From Pelagicoccus sp. SDUM812002 (GTDB taxonomy: Bacteria; Verrucomicrobiota; Verrucomicrobiia; Opitutales; Opitutaceae), in NCBI RefSeq assembly GCF_031127835.1, contig NZ_JARXHX010000016.1:1-64000 (forward strand): a DNA stretch of 64,000 nt, written 5' to 3'. Of this stretch, positions 33,438 through 43,987 are shown one piece after another. Both the position numbers and the translations under genes were made by a program. Numbering within the stretch: the first letter of the stretch is position 1; each line of letters begins with the position of its first letter. Below the pieces are notes generated by a model. The model was given only the letters and a program-made list of their open reading frames with translations. It was not told the DNA's origin and made no database searches.

Positions 33438-34760
33438 TTACTCGCTCGGAACATCATCCAATAATAGGTTCCGGTCAGACAAGCGTTCGGTCTCCTCTCG
33501 AACCTGTTGGTCCAAGGAGTGGTCGGGCGACACATCTTCTGATTCAGAGCTAATGGCCCCTTCGCGATTAGGCTGCGAATCCTGAGGTGCTGGCACTGGT
33601 ACGGCGACCTTTCGACGTTCGATTAGCACGCGATGTATTGGCTCTGGTAGATCCATGCCTGCCGCTTCCAAAGCAAGCTTCACGCGCCGTATTGCCTCAC
33701 CTTTAACCTTCACAAAACTGTGCTCGGTTTGGTTTACCCACGCGAAAAAACTGATCGTCACGCTCGAGTCCGCTAGGCCGGCCACCACAGCCAGTGGAGC
33801 CGGTTCAGCGAGCACGCCTTCCATCGAGCTCAGTGTCCTCACCCCGATTCGACGAGCTTCAACCAAGTCCTCACCCGTGCCCACACCCACCGCAAAATCG
33901 AAGCGGCGCTCGGCATTTCGAGTGTAGTTGAGCATCACGCTTTTGAATACCATGGCGTTTGGCAGGCGGAGGTGGTTTCCATCCAAAGTCATGAGCGTGG
34001 TAGCTCTCGTATCCAAACTCACCACCTTGCCTTCATGCCCGTCAATCACCACATGATCGTGCGGTCGAAACGGGTGCCGAATACTGAGCAACATGCTCGC
34101 CACGTAGTTTTCGATCAAATCTCGGAAAGCAAAGCCAATTGCCAGACCGGCCACCCCCGCAGCCCCAAAGACTGCCCCCATCAAGGCGGTAGCATCGAGT
34201 ACCTCCAAAGCGATCACCAGCCCTACCAGCATGATAGCCATACGCACCGCTTGAGCCACCACCTCTCTTAGGAATCTGTTCTTCTCAACGACGTGCCGCA
34301 TCACTGCCGGACTGCCCACCCAACGACCTAAAACCACAAACGCTACTACGATCAGAACCGCTAATAGAAAAAGCGGCACATAGTTCACCAAGGTGACGAC
34401 TTTCGCATAAGTACGCTCCATCGCCCCTTCCAAGCGGACCCCAATAGGTCCACCCAGCACCACCTCATTTCGTACTTCGATGACTCCCTCATGAGAACTG
34501 CTCACCTCCTCGGCAAGCCGTTGAAGGGCTCGATCTGACACCTCCCCCTCTAGAGTCACCACGCCGCCCTCTTCCGAAAGCTCGACCGATTCCAAGCCCT
34601 CTATGCGCGACAGCCGTTCCCTCAATTCAACCCCTAAATCGAGCCCTGAGCTAGAACCGGCAGCCCCTTCGGCCCCGCTCAGCTCGCCTCCAGTGTCATC
34701 CTGCCCGTCGGCGACAACGGAACCTAAAAACAAAATGACCCAAGCTAGTGTTGTATGCAT
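33438..34760 (-). CDS. MscS-family channel with N-terminal BON domain
   Basis: 440 residues. Signal peptide (1-18), low-complexity Gly/Ser linker, BON domain (about 42-102: LRERLSRIEGLESVELSEEG, GVIEVRNEV), then three transmembrane helices (about 122-146, 168-190, 192-222) with the Gly/Ala-rich pore helix GAVFGAAGVAGLAIGFAFRDL. The beta domain follows (GHEGKVVSLDTRATTL, LPNAMVFKSVMLNY), then a 60-residue acidic tail. MscS channels release solutes on hypo-osmotic shock; periplasmic BON domains bind phospholipid or peptidoglycan. A sigma-54-like sequence lies immediately upstream. Confidence 0.93.
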   Translation of the reverse strand: MHTTLAWVILFLGSVVADGQDDTGGELSGAEGAAGSSSGLDLGVELRERLSRIEGLESVELSEEGGVVTLEGEVSDRALQRLAEEVSSSHEGVIEVRNEVVLGGPIGVRLEGAMERTYAKVVTLVNYVPLFLLAVLIVVAFVVLGRWVGSPAVMRHVVEKNRFLREVVAQAVRMAIMLVGLVIALEVLDATALMGAVFGAAGVAGLAIGFAFRDLIENYVASMLLSIRHPFRPHDHVVIDGHEGKVVSLDTRATTLMTLDGNHLRLPNAMVFKSVMLNYTRNAERRFDFAVGVGTGEDLVEARRIGVRTLSSMEGVLAEPAPLAVVAGLADSSVTISFFAWVNQTEHSFVKVKGEAIRRVKLALEAAGMDLPEPIHRVLIERRKVAVPVPAPQDSQPNREGAISSESEDVSPDHSLDQQVREETERLSDRNLLLDDVPSE

Positions 34761-34770
34761 GATTTATCAC

Positions 34771-34787
34771 CGCAAAATGCATGCCAC
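34771..34787 (-). promoter_or_regulatory. Sigma-54-like element abutting the BON-MscS start
   Basis: Minus strand GTGGCATGCATTTTGCG matches TGGCACG-N4-TTGC with one mismatch. The predicted transcription start falls on the ATG itself (34760), which would make the message leaderless. It also contains TGCATTTTGC, a near-match to the TGCA-N3-TGCA element, so its true nature is unclear. Confidence 0.35.
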
Positions 34788-34868
34788 CGGTTACTACCCT
34801 TAGTGTCGAAGCCCGAGGGTCACAGAGGCAAATCATAGCCTTTTGCACGTTTTGGCGCGAAAAATGAA

Positions 34869-35063
34869 ATGTCGCCCGCCATGAACACCATACTGACACT
34901 GTTGATGTATTTTGGCCTGGCCTCCCTGGCACTGTTCGTGATCGGCCTCATCATCCAAGCAACTCGGCGGCCTAAAAAGACCGAGCATAAGACTCCCACC
35001 AAATCCGAGCAACACGGCGGGACAGATCCGGACGCTCCTGCGGCAAACCAGCAAAGCAGTTGA
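34869..35063 (+). CDS. Small single-pass membrane protein, hypothetical
   Basis: 64 residues (or 60 from ATG 34881). One transmembrane helix (ILTLLMYFGLASLALFVIGLII) followed by a short basic segment (ATRRPKKTEHK) and a polar tail. No Shine-Dalgarno is seen. The layout, a helix with positive-inside tail, is protein-like, but no family is recognised. It is divergent from the BON-MscS gene. Confidence 0.45.
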   Translation: MSPAMNTILTLLMYFGLASLALFVIGLIIQATRRPKKTEHKTPTKSEQHGGTDPDAPAANQQSS

Positions 35064-35493
35064 GCTAGCCCTTCCCACAGTGGCACCGTCCGCTCCGACC
35101 CCAAAGCCAGAAGAAACCGCGGCATGAGCTGCGTTCACGCCGGAAACTAACGCAATATTTGATCTTCGGTCCTAGCTGTCGAACTGAGTCCTGATCCGCA
35201 ACTCCTCCGCGAACCGAGTTAGCCTAAGAGTGAGGCGCCTGAGCTCCGCTAAACGGTGCACAATTCCAACCCATAGAGACCAATAATGCAGCTGCTTCAG
35301 ATCGGCTCTCGTAGGAAAACCCTTGCGTTTTTCCAGACCTACTGCCGAGAAAACCATTTCCGAAGAAACCGAACCAGTGGGTCGAACGAACGAGGAAACG
35401 CGATTCAGCCAGATTGCATTTTGAAACCCACAATCACGAGATTTGCCCGGATTTCGCCTGATCTAAGTCGAAATTTTTAGCGATACAACCCAC
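35064..35493. other. Intergenic region, no gene seen
   Basis: 430 bases before the CheB-CheR-kinase gene. Short open frames on both strands have no protein-like features. No palindrome or promoter motif stood out. Confidence 0.4.
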
Positions 35494-38400
35494 ATGCGCG
35501 ATACCACCTCCGACCACTTTCCCATCGTTGGCCTCGGTGCCTCAGCGGGAGGGCTCGAAGCCTTACAAGTTTTCTTTTCCAACGTTGATCCGCAATTTGA
35601 AGCAGCTTACGTCTTGGTTCAGCACTTGTCGCCTGACTTCAAATCGAAGATGGACGAACTCCTGGCCCGCAAAGTCGCCCTACCGATAACCGTGGCAACG
35701 GATGGGATGAAGGTCGAGGCGGGAAGAATCTACCTCATGCCCCCGCGAAGCGAGATGGTCATCAGCGACGGTGCCCTCCAACTCATAAAGGTCGACAATA
35801 ACGACCACCTCAGCCTCCCCATCGATCATTTCCTCAAGTCGCTCGCCCGCGAGGCGGGCTCGCGGGCTATCGGGGTCATCTTGTCCGGCACTGGCACCGA
35901 CGGCTCGCGCGGCCTCGCAGAGATTCACGATGCCGGCGGACTCGCCATCGTTCAAACTGCCGAAACTGCTAAATTCACCGGCATGATCGATGCCGCCACC
36001 GCCACCGGCAAATTCAACTTTCAGATCGATCCCGAAGCCATCCCCAGAGCCATCGCCAACCGTGCCCGCGATCTCGACCCGCGGACTGCTAGCATCGAGT
36101 ACGATGCGACATACGACGAAGCGACCAAGGCCGTGCTGCTGCAACTTCGCAATCTCTACGGGGTCGACTTCACCCAGTACAATCCGACCATGATCCTGAG
36201 AAGGATCAACCGACGCATGGCACTCGTCGGCTCGAGCGACCCCCAAGACTATCTGCGGCGCCTCGCTGGCGACGAAAACCAGACTTCCCAACTTTTTCAC
36301 GACCTCCTTATCGGCGTCTCCTCCTTCTTTCGGGACGACACCGCCATGCAGGCGTTGGATGAAAAAGCGATTCAACCCCTTGTACAGAAAGCTCAACCCA
36401 ACGACGAAATTCGAGTGTGGGTGGAAGGATGCGCCACCGGGCAAGAGGCTTACACACTCGGGATTCTCTTCTTGGAAGCCATCCGCGAGTCGGGCAAGGA
36501 CCTTCAGCTTAAGGTCTTCGCGACCGACGTGCACAAGGAATCGCTGGAAATAGCCGGACGAGGAATCTACGAGAAGGACGATCTCGAAACCGTAGAAGAA
36601 ACACTCCGGGACCGATACTTCGAACAGAAAGGGCTTACTTACCGCCCCACCGAGGAACTTCGCTCGGTGGTTATTTTCGCCGTCCACAACGCTCTGGTTT
36701 CCCCACCGTTCACCCGCATGGACCTGATCTCATGCCGCAACATGCTCATCTACTTCAAGCCGAGCGCGAAAAAGAAGGTCCTCTCGCTCCTCAATTTCGG
36801 ACTGAAACGAGATGGCTACCTATTCCTTGGCTCCAGCGAATCACCTTTCGGTCAAGAAACCGAATTCGAGACCGTCGACAAACGAGCGAAGATCTATCGG
36901 AAGATCGAGGCGACACGCACCAGCCCTGCCTCTCTCGTGAGCAGCACCTTTTCGACAATGCCTCAACTCAAGGCACTTCCTGCGTATTCACAGGGCTGGG
37001 ACGAGAGATTTAGCCAAAGCCACCTCATTCGCACCTATGAAAGCCTCCTCGAGCAATTCATGCCTCGAAGTCTTCTCATCGATTCGGACTACACTGTTCT
37101 CCACACGTTCAACCAAGCCGAAGAGTTCATAAAACTGCCAGGGGGCCGAGCAAACGTGCGCATTCCGGATTGCCTCCCCGCGCCGTTACGAAATCCAGTA
37201 TCCGCGCTTCTGAGACGGGTAAAGAACAGCAACGAAGCCTCCCGCTTGAGTGGCATCAAAATCGGCCAAGGGAAAGGGGACCCGCTGGAACTAGACCTCA
37301 GCGCCCGCCCGCTTTGGGATTCTCGAACTAAATCCTCCCGTTTCCTGCTGGCCATCGAAACCGCGGCGGAAGCGGTCGCGCTGGCCGATAGGAGTCCGCG
37401 CGAAAAGGAGGCCTTCGAAATGCCCGACAGCGATCACCTTAAATCGCTCGAGGACGAACTCAGCAGCACGCAAGAAAACCTTCACGCTGCCATCGAAGAA
37501 CTTGAAGCAAGCAACGAAGAGCTACAAGCGACCAACGAGGAGCTGGTAGCTAGCAACGAGGAACTGCAAAGCACCAACGAGGAGCTCCAATCGGTCAACG
37601 AAGAGCTCCAAACCGTCAACGCCGAGCACCAGCAAAAGATCATCGAGCTCAGCGAGGTGACCAACGATCTTGAAAACCTCCTCGTCGCCTCTCAGGTCGG
37701 CGTTTTCTTCCTCGACGCGGATCTCAATATCAAGCGCTTCACACCGCTTGTCGCAAAGCTCTTCCACTTGAAGCCGGGTGACACCAATCGTCCGATAGAG
37801 GACTTCAAAAGCGACCTTGACTACCCCCAAATCTACGACGACCTGAAGAAGACATGCCAACAACAGTCACCCTTCGAAAAACAGGTGACCGACAAGCAAG
37901 GCACACCTTATCTGGTACGACTCTTTCCCTACCACGACGGTTCGGAATTCCGTGGAGCCGTATGCACGCTCGTCGACGTTTCCTCCATCAGCGAAACCGA
38001 GAAAAAGGCCCGCCTCCTATCGTCGATCGTATCAAGTTCTACAGACGCGATTTTCACTGTGTCGCTCGATGGGGAGCTGAGGTCATGGAACGAAGGAGCC
38101 GAAGCATTGTTTGGCTATCCAGCCAGCCAGGTATTGGGTAAAAACATAAGAGAGGTCTTTGGCTCTACAGAAAGGGCGAACACGGAAATCGACCGTTACC
38201 TCAGCGAAATACGGAGAGGGAGATCGGTCGAACCTTTCGAAACGGAGCGGCTCGCGCTATCGGGTAAGCTCAAACAAATTTCAGTTCAGGTATCCCCTCT
38301 GCTCGGCGTCCACGGAGAGCTCGTCGGAGCATCGATTATAGATCGAGATATCACCGAATTCGTCCGCAACAGAGACGTAATCAAGCGCCAAGAAGCTGAA

Positions 38401-40191
38401 TCGCGCCTGATTCTTGAGAGCTTGGCGGAGGGCATCATCCGCTTGGACGCGCACGGAGTTTGCGTCGCGCTGAATACCTCCGCTGTCAAAATTTTGGGCT
38501 TCACGAAGAAGGAGGATGTGTTGGCTAAGCCGCTATACGAACTCTTCAATTCAAATCCTTCGCAGGAGTCTGTCTCCATCCCGAACCTCATCGAAAAAGG
38601 CCGTTCGCCTTCTCATCAGACAAACGCCCTAAAGTTCTCTTTCGAAGACGCCGCGGGGAAGCTCCGGCACATCGAGTTCAGCTGTAACTTGGTGAAGCAC
38701 AGCGAGGGCGGGCACGTCGTCACCTTTCTCGATATTTCCGAACGGATCCAGTACGAGAAAGAGCGCGATTGGCTAACTACGGTCGTACATTCGTCATTGG
38801 ACTTGATCAGTTCTACAGACTTGGAAGGCCGTCTCACTTTTATGAATACAGGCGGTCGGCAGCTTCTCGGAATCAATCGAAAAGACGACATTACGCGCTT
38901 CAACTTGTCGGACATCCATCCTCCAGAAATTCTTGAGCGCATCCAGAACGAGGGATTGCCTCAAGCCTTGAAGCACGGTCACTGGAGCGGAACAACCTCC
39001 CTTGTCGATCGGTCCGGAAGAATCATTCCGATTTCCCAAAGCATCTATTCTCATAAAAATGGCGATGGTGAAACCTATGCAATCTCCACCATTTGCCGCG
39101 ACATGTCTGACTACAGCGCCTACGAAGACGCGCTGAAGCAAAGCGAGGCCGAAAGCCGACGCTACGCAACAACCCTTGCCAACGTTATAGACAACATTCC
39201 GGAATTTCTTCTAGTCGTGAATCGCGACTCGAAACTAGAATTCGCAAGCCAGAGTACTCGCTCGCTTTTGAATACTCTCGGTTTCGACGATGAGATCCCT
39301 TCAGCCGTCCGAACGCTCACAGAGCAAGTACTCGAAACAGGTAAGCCCTACGTCGCCTACGACTATACAGGTATCATTGAATTTAATTTTGGGGCACAAA
39401 CCCGGTTCTTATTGCCGAGAATCCAACCGAACTTCGAAAAGGGCCGCAACGAAGGTGTCACCGGGGCAACTCTTCTGCTACAGGACGTAACCGAATTTAG
39501 GCTTCTAGACAAAATTAAGTCAGACCTGCTCAGCACGGTTAGCCATGAGCTAAAAACGCCAGTCACAAGCGTCAGGATGGCTCTCCTACTCATGCTCGAT
39601 GAAAAAGAACGGCTAGACGAAACCCAGTCTGTTCTCATCGAAACAGCTGCGGAAGAAACTGAAAGGCTTCTGAGGACCCTCAACAGCCTGCTCGACCTAA
39701 CACGCTTCGAGAGCGGTCGTAAACAGTTGGAGCTGAAAGCGATGCCCGCTGGAGATGTCGTGCGAGACATCATGCAATCTTTTGATACGCCGGCTAAACT
39801 CCAAGGGCTGAAAATTAATCTGGAGCTGGAGCCGGAGCTACCGGAGGTCATGGTCGACCTACACCACATTCGACACGCTTTGGGTAACCTGATCGGAAAC
39901 GCGATTAAGCACAGCCCCACCCACGGTACCATCACAGTCAGATGCGAGGTGCTCGAAGAGCCGACCCGCGTGGAATTCTCAGTTTCCGATGAAGGCCCTG
40001 GCGTTCCAGATGAACTCCATGAACGCATCTTCGAACGCTTCTTTAAAGCGCCAACCAACACCAAACCAGGCTCGGGACTTGGCCTCAATATCGCCAAGGA
40101 ATTCGTAACGGCCCAGCGAGGGGAAATCGGCGTTCGCAACAACAACAAAAACGGAGCTACGTTCTACATAGCCCTTCCTTATAAATCATAA
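35494..40191 (+). CDS. CheB-CheR-multi-PAS histidine kinase fusion
   Basis: 1565 residues, soluble. The CheB methylesterase domain (about 8-190) has the triad Ser17 (GASAGG), His44 (VQHLSP) and Asp136 (GTGTDG). The CheR methyltransferase (about 205-475) has [17 protein letters not shown] and [13 protein letters not shown] heptad coiled coil of repeated [12 protein letters not shown] units spans about 650-730, then about five PAS domains (about 735-1310). The C-terminal HisKA (His1351, [13 protein letters not shown]) and HATPase ([25 protein letters not shown]) are complete. There is no receiver in front of CheB. Such fusions sense signals outside classical chemotaxis; no che operon is present here. 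Confidence 0.95.
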   Translation: MRDTTSDHFPIVGLGASAGGLEALQVFFSNVDPQFEAAYVLVQHLSPDFKSKMDELLARKVALPITVATDGMKVEAGRIYLMPPRSEMVISDGALQLIKVDNNDHLSLPIDHFLKSLAREAGSRAIGVILSGTGTDGSRGLAEIHDAGGLAIVQTAETAKFTGMIDAATATGKFNFQIDPEAIPRAIANRARDLDPRTASIEYDATYDEATKAVLLQLRNLYGVDFTQYNPTMILRRINRRMALVGSSDPQDYLRRLAGDENQTSQLFHDLLIGVSSFFRDDTAMQALDEKAIQPLVQKAQPNDEIRVWVEGCATGQEAYTLGILFLEAIRESGKDLQLKVFATDVHKESLEIAGRGIYEKDDLETVEETLRDRYFEQKGLTYRPTEELRSVVIFAVHNALVSPPFTRMDLISCRNMLIYFKPSAKKKVLSLLNFGLKRDGYLFLGSSESPFGQETEFETVDKRAKIYRKIEATRTSPASLVSSTFSTMPQLKALPAYSQGWDERFSQSHLIRTYESLLEQFMPRSLLIDSDYTVLHTFNQAEEFIKLPGGRANVRIPDCLPAPLRNPVSALLRRVKNSNEASRLSGIKIGQGKGDPLELDLSARPLWDSRTKSSRFLLAIETAAEAVALADRSPREKEAFEMPDSDHLKSLEDELSSTQENLHAAIEELEASNEELQATNEELVASNEELQSTNEELQSVNEELQTVNAEHQQKIIELSEVTNDLENLLVASQVGVFFLDADLNIKRFTPLVAKLFHLKPGDTNRPIEDFKSDLDYPQIYDDLKKTCQQQSPFEKQVTDKQGTPYLVRLFPYHDGSEFRGAVCTLVDVSSISETEKKARLLSSIVSSSTDAIFTVSLDGELRSWNEGAEALFGYPASQVLGKNIREVFGSTERANTEIDRYLSEIRRGRSVEPFETERLALSGKLKQISVQVSPLLGVHGELVGASIIDRDITEFVRNRDVIKRQEAESRLILESLAEGIIRLDAHGVCVALNTSAVKILGFTKKEDVLAKPLYELFNSNPSQESVSIPNLIEKGRSPSHQTNALKFSFEDAAGKLRHIEFSCNLVKHSEGGHVVTFLDISERIQYEKERDWLTTVVHSSLDLISSTDLEGRLTFMNTGGRQLLGINRKDDITRFNLSDIHPPEILERIQNEGLPQALKHGHWSGTTSLVDRSGRIIPISQSIYSHKNGDGETYAISTICRDMSDYSAYEDALKQSEAESRRYATTLANVIDNIPEFLLVVNRDSKLEFASQSTRSLLNTLGFDDEIPSAVRTLTEQVLETGKPYVAYDYTGIIEFNFGAQTRFLLPRIQPNFEKGRNEGVTGATLLLQDVTEFRLLDKIKSDLLSTVSHELKTPVTSVRMALLLMLDEKERLDETQSVLIETAAEETERLLRTLNSLLDLTRFESGRKQLELKAMPAGDVVRDIMQSFDTPAKLQGLKINLELEPELPEVMVDLHHIRHALGNLIGNAIKHSPTHGTITVRCEVLEEPTRVEFSVSDEGPGVPDELHERIFERFFKAPTNTKPGSGLGLNIAKEFVTAQRGEIGVRNNNKNGATFYIALPYKS

Positions 40192-40201
40192 CTCACCACA
40201 G

Positions 40202-40582
40202 ATGACTCAGCGCAAATATCACATACTGCTGGTTGACGACGAACCTTCTATACTCGTCACCTTCCGAATCGCTCTTACCCGATCCGGCTACGAGTTGACA
40301 GCAGAACCGATCTCCGAAAGGGGACTAGAGTTAGCCCAAAGCGAATCCTTCGACCTGATCATCGTAGACTATCGTATGCCTGGCCTCCATGGCGTCCAGT
40401 TTATCGAAGAAGTTAGAGAGTCAGGCAACAACACTCCTATCCTACTCATGAGCGCATCAGAATCTCCCCTCGATTCTGTAGCGCCTCAGTATCGAAATAA
40501 TCTAAGCTTCGAAGCAAAACCCATGAGGCCCGAGAAGCTTCTCTCAGCTGTCGAAGACTTGCTAGCCGCTAGTAAAACATAA
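40202..40582 (+). CDS. Single-domain response regulator
   Basis: 126 residues. VDDEPSI, phosphoacceptor Asp56 (IIVDYRMPG) and a lysine in FEAKPMRPEK. It starts 10 bases after the CheB-CheR-kinase stop, so it is the probable first phosphate acceptor of that kinase. No output domain; the next step is unknown. Confidence 0.93.
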   Translation: MTQRKYHILLVDDEPSILVTFRIALTRSGYELTAEPISERGLELAQSESFDLIIVDYRMPGLHGVQFIEEVRESGNNTPILLMSASESPLDSVAPQYRNNLSFEAKPMRPEKLLSAVEDLLAASKT

Positions 40583-40632
40583 TTCAGCGGAAGAGCTCTG
40601 TGAATCTGATTCTCACTACTCCTGGATCCCTC

Positions 40633-41733
40633 TCAATCAAGCGGGCCTTCTGGAAGTTTTAGCTTCGGTAGTCCAACCTTGAATACAGATCCACCCGCGG
40701 TGCCACCTGAGGACTCCAGAGAAAGAGATCCACCGTGCCTAGCTGCGATTTCCCTGCTAATCGTCAAACCTAGGCCCGTTCCTTCGAAGTCCGAGCGTCG
40801 CTGCAAACGGACCATGGGTTGAAAGATGTCAGCAGCCTTGTCAGCATCGATGCCGATACCGTTATCCTCTACCCGAATGATCACCGAACCCTGAGTCTCC
40901 TCTACCTTCAACTCGACCTTAGGATCATCGCTAATATTATATTTTAAGCCATTCTCAATCAGGTTTCCCAGCAATAAGGGGAACAAGCGTTCATCTACCA
41001 CGACCTCCGGTAAGTCCTTTTCATATATGCATTGCCCTACGCCCCTCACGTCCTCTCGAAGTCCTCCAATCGCCATTTCAATAACATCGCTGAGGGACAT
41101 TGACCGCAGCGCCATCTCTCCCCCTTGAGAGACGGAAAACTCACGCAGACCATGCAATATAGACAATATTCGCTCCAAATCGCTCTCAACTAGACCTAAC
41201 AGTTCTTCGGGCTGTCTACCCAACTCGCCTAACTCTTCCTTGAACATTATCAGCGCATTACGGACGTTGCCCGCAGGGCCGAGCAGATCGTGGGACAATT
41301 GACTGGAAAACGTTCGAAGTCGCTCCTGCTGATCTCGGTTGCGAATTGCATAACGAACCGCACGCTCAAGGCTTTCTGAGCTCAATTCGATCCTTCGAAG
41401 TAAAAAATCGATGGAAGAACCCAAAGCTTTTTCGTCCTCCCACGTAACATTCGCACCCGCTAGCACCACGACTGCCAACGAGCCATGCTTACCTTCCAAT
41501 TGCCGCAGTACCTTCTGGGCAGTCCCATTGCCCGAGAAGAAGTTCAGCAAAACGGCATCATAGCGGGCAGTATCGATTTTCTCATACAACTCTCGAGATG
41601 ACATAGCCCAATCAAGGCTAAATTCCTCCCGCTCCCCAGCCAAAAGTTGCACAATTAAATCTCGATTATCTGCGTCCTCCTCAACGACCAAAAGTCTGAC
41701 AATCTCGCTATTGGGTGGCTGAACAGACTTCAC
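40633..41733 (-). CDS. Histidine kinase with a degenerate receiver domain
   Basis: 366 residues, paralogue of the protein at 12767 along its whole length. In the N-terminal receiver-like domain the phosphoacceptor Asp is replaced by Asn64 (VLLNFFSG versus ILLDYYLG) and the conserved Lys by Arg (FLLRRIEL versus FFLSKSDL), so it cannot be phosphorylated normally. HisKA (LSHDLLGPAGNVR) and HATPase (NLIENGLKY, DNGIGI, GTGLGLTISREIA) are intact. The pseudoreceiver probably serves as a protein-binding or constitutive control module. It is convergent with the lone receiver gene. Confidence 0.92.
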   Translation of the reverse strand: MKSVQPPNSEIVRLLVVEEDADNRDLIVQLLAGEREEFSLDWAMSSRELYEKIDTARYDAVLLNFFSGNGTAQKVLRQLEGKHGSLAVVVLAGANVTWEDEKALGSSIDFLLRRIELSSESLERAVRYAIRNRDQQERLRTFSSQLSHDLLGPAGNVRNALIMFKEELGELGRQPEELLGLVESDLERILSILHGLREFSVSQGGEMALRSMSLSDVIEMAIGGLREDVRGVGQCIYEKDLPEVVVDERLFPLLLGNLIENGLKYNISDDPKVELKVEETQGSVIIRVEDNGIGIDADKAADIFQPMVRLQRRSDFEGTGLGLTISREIAARHGGSLSLESSGGTAGGSVFKVGLPKLKLPEGPLD

Positions 41734-42258
41734 GCTCTAAGTGATGTTATATTGTTACGCAGTTCCCAACCGTTCGAAAGCAGACGGGCAGTGCACTTGA
41801 AACCGCATGAGATAGTGCAGCCTTCGTAAAGACCGAAAACAAATAATATAAAGTTCATACTTAAATCCCATCACGAGTTCATCGCAACATTCTAGCGTCT
41901 CCCATCTGTTTCGCTTTAAATATACGATTGAAACTCAATGACCCCGCTAAAAGGCATTGCAATTTCTTTGCCACTCCGCGCTCCGAACGTTAGAAATATC
42001 ACGATACGCTTTAAGTGACAATAAATTCTCAACCACCGGTTAAATGACACATTAAAAGGTAACGTAATTCCGTCCGTCAAAGAAGAAACGACTCCTACCC
42101 AGCTTGAAAGCGGCGAGATCGCAGTATTCGGCTGGAATACGACAAGGCTCATAAACCACCGCTCCTTTGAACGGTCACGGGGACGAGTTTCGAAATGTGT
42201 CTCTGGAATTCCGATACGCAGAGATTCGAAATCTGCAATTTATTCGAAGTCTGATACA
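41734..42258. other. Intergenic region, no gene seen
   Basis: 525 bases between two minus-strand genes. A 78-residue minus frame (41916-42152) is rich in Phe/Ser without family features. GTGCACTT and GTGCAGCC half-sites occur at 41791 and 41815, 60-80 bases upstream of the kinase at 40633. Confidence 0.4.
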
Positions 42259-43245
42259 CTAGGAATCTGACTTTTCGTGATACAACACCCGCAGAGCTTC
42301 CCGCTCCAAAGCAACGTCCACTGGTGTTCTAACATGTTTCAACTCTCCATCGATTGCCACCAATAGCTTCTTCCGGCCCCGTGCCTTGATTTCAAATTGG
42401 GATCCGTAAGCGATATCTAGATCAGGATCTTCCCGGGAACGCCCCATCAAGAAGTTGCATACCAAGCGAAATAAAGACCAACGCGATCGATGCTCAGAAT
42501 ATACGATGGAACACATACCTGCCTCTAAGCTATTCCTTTTCGGAATGATACCCAAATTATCTTCGTAGGTTCCTGGGATGAGAAACAACATCCTAGAGCT
42601 TAAGTTGCGAACAGTGCCGGAATCAACGTCTTGAACCGAGAGCTTCAAACTGCGCCCTCTGGTGAAAGCTTTGAAGAAAACGGCTGCAAGTCCCGTAAAC
42701 TTACGCAACCAATTCCTTCCATGAAAAGATTCGCTGCGGCTGAGTAATTTCGGATAAAACCCGAACACCGCCATGCACAAACAGGCATGTCCTCCAATTT
42801 TCAATACGTCGATCTTCTTAACCGCATCGGGACGTAAAGACGCTGCTGCTTCCAAAGGGTCGAGCGGCGAGCCTAGGTCTCGCGGCGCTAAATTAAGAGT
42901 CCCGAATGGCAATATACCCAGCGGAGTGTCAGATCCGAGCATCATGCTCACAATGGAATTTGTCGTCCCATCTCCCCCCCCCGCGATGATCGCGCCCACT
43001 TTGGCCCGCTTAGCTTCCTTCACCGTCGATTCTATTTCCTGTCCTTGAACCTCGCAGATACGAGGTTCCCAGCCCCCTTCCTCGAGAACCTTTTGAAGAT
43101 CGTTCTTAAAGTCGGCAGACCAAACATCTTTGACCGTGCCTGACTCGCGATTGACGATCACCGTGCAGGTTGTTTTCCCTGTCGATGGCTTCGTCTCGTC
43201 AGCGACGCTCTTAACGTCTGGTCGTTCTGGAGTGATACTAGACAT
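42259..43245 (-). CDS. Diacylglycerol/sphingosine kinase-family lipid kinase
   Basis: 328 residues from ATG 43245, which has AAAGGG seven bases upstream; an earlier frame lies inside the PAP2 gene. The catalytic domain (about 25-150) has VNRESGTV, the nucleotide loop GGGDGTTNSIVSMM and LGILPFGTLNLAPRDL. The C-terminal YegS-like beta-domain follows. It phosphorylates a lipid hydroxyl; the exact lipid is unknown. The start overlaps the PAP2 stop by 8 bases. Kinase and phosphatase in one operon suggest a lipid phosphorylation cycle or remodelling step. Confidence 0.92.
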   Translation of the reverse strand: MSSITPERPDVKSVADETKPSTGKTTCTVIVNRESGTVKDVWSADFKNDLQKVLEEGGWEPRICEVQGQEIESTVKEAKRAKVGAIIAGGGDGTTNSIVSMMLGSDTPLGILPFGTLNLAPRDLGSPLDPLEAAASLRPDAVKKIDVLKIGGHACLCMAVFGFYPKLLSRSESFHGRNWLRKFTGLAAVFFKAFTRGRSLKLSVQDVDSGTVRNLSSRMLFLIPGTYEDNLGIIPKRNSLEAGMCSIVYSEHRSRWSLFRLVCNFLMGRSREDPDLDIAYGSQFEIKARGRKKLLVAIDGELKHVRTPVDVALEREALRVLYHEKSDS

Positions 43246-43987
43246 GTGCAACCCTTTCGTTCGTGTAGAGACGGTCCGTCTCCCGACGAGGCAGGTAATA
43301 AAGAGCGAGTAACCACCACAGCAATGCCCACGTAGAGCCCGCGATCCAACCAGCAACCACATCCGTAGGCCAGTGCACTCCTAAATAAATCCGCGATAGA
43401 CCAACTAGGATGGATGCGAAAACAGCTAGGGCCACAATGAATACCTTGAGCTTCACCATGGGCTGGCTGCTCGCTACTAACACTCCGGCGCTCAAGTAAA
43501 TCAGTGCTGACAACATTGCATGCCCGCTCGGAAAACTCATCGTCAAGGTGTGCATTTCGTGGGGTACCAAGTCAGGTCGCGAACGATTATAGAACTCTTT
43601 AAGAAAACTGCTAACCGCGACTCCTGAAAGACTACTGGAAATTAGAAACGCGCTGGATCGGAGCTTGCCCGAAAGAAACAAAAAGATGGCACTCGAAGAT
43701 ACGAAGATGCCCAAGATGACGAAGCTCCCAAGGGCCGTTACATCACGAGCCAGCTCCTCCATCCACAGGGGACCAATCGGATCTCCAAGGTCGCTACTTT
43801 CCCGCAGAGACAACAGAATCGACTCGTCGAAGCGCCTAAGATCGTCCTCAGCTACCTCATCGGCGATCTCCAGAAAGCCCCAAGCGCCCAACGCGATCAA
43901 GAGACAGTAAAAAACCTGGCGAATGCTGTTCCGACGACGGTTTTTTCTTACGGCAACATTCCCTTGCTTCGGTTCCTCCTCTGACAT
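43238..43987 (-). CDS. PAP2-family membrane phosphatase
   Basis: 249 residues from ATG 43987 (MSEEEPKQ); ATG 44008 is possible, while the frame further up is unlikely. The three phosphatase motifs are KEFYNRSRPD, PSGHA and SRIYLGVHWPTDVVAG (catalytic His residues in motifs 2 and 3). About six transmembrane helices. It removes phosphate from lipid phosphates such as phosphatidate or undecaprenyl diphosphate. First gene of a pair with the lipid kinase. GTGCTAAATGCAA, a near-match to the TGCA element, lies at 44070-44082. Confidence 0.92.
   Translation of the reverse strand: MSEEEPKQGNVAVRKNRRRNSIRQVFYCLLIALGAWGFLEIADEVAEDDLRRFDESILLSLRESSDLGDPIGPLWMEELARDVTALGSFVILGIFVSSSAIFLFLSGKLRSSAFLISSSLSGVAVSSFLKEFYNRSRPDLVPHEMHTLTMSFPSGHAMLSALIYLSAGVLVASSQPMVKLKVFIVALAVFASILVGLSRIYLGVHWPTDVVAGWIAGSTWALLWWLLALYYLPRRETDRLYTNERVAHV

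Noticed and set aside
35680-36687. Long minus-strand open frame (335 residues) opposite the CheB-CheR gene
   Set aside because: It lies wholly antisense to conserved catalytic domains and reads as Val/Gly/Asp-rich codon-bias shadow.
39363-40148. 261-residue antisense frame opposite the kinase domain
   Set aside because: Ser/Arg-rich shadow of a clearly coding HisKA/HATPase region.
41916-42152. 78-residue minus frame in the gap before the lipid kinase
   Set aside because: No recognisable motif or start signal.
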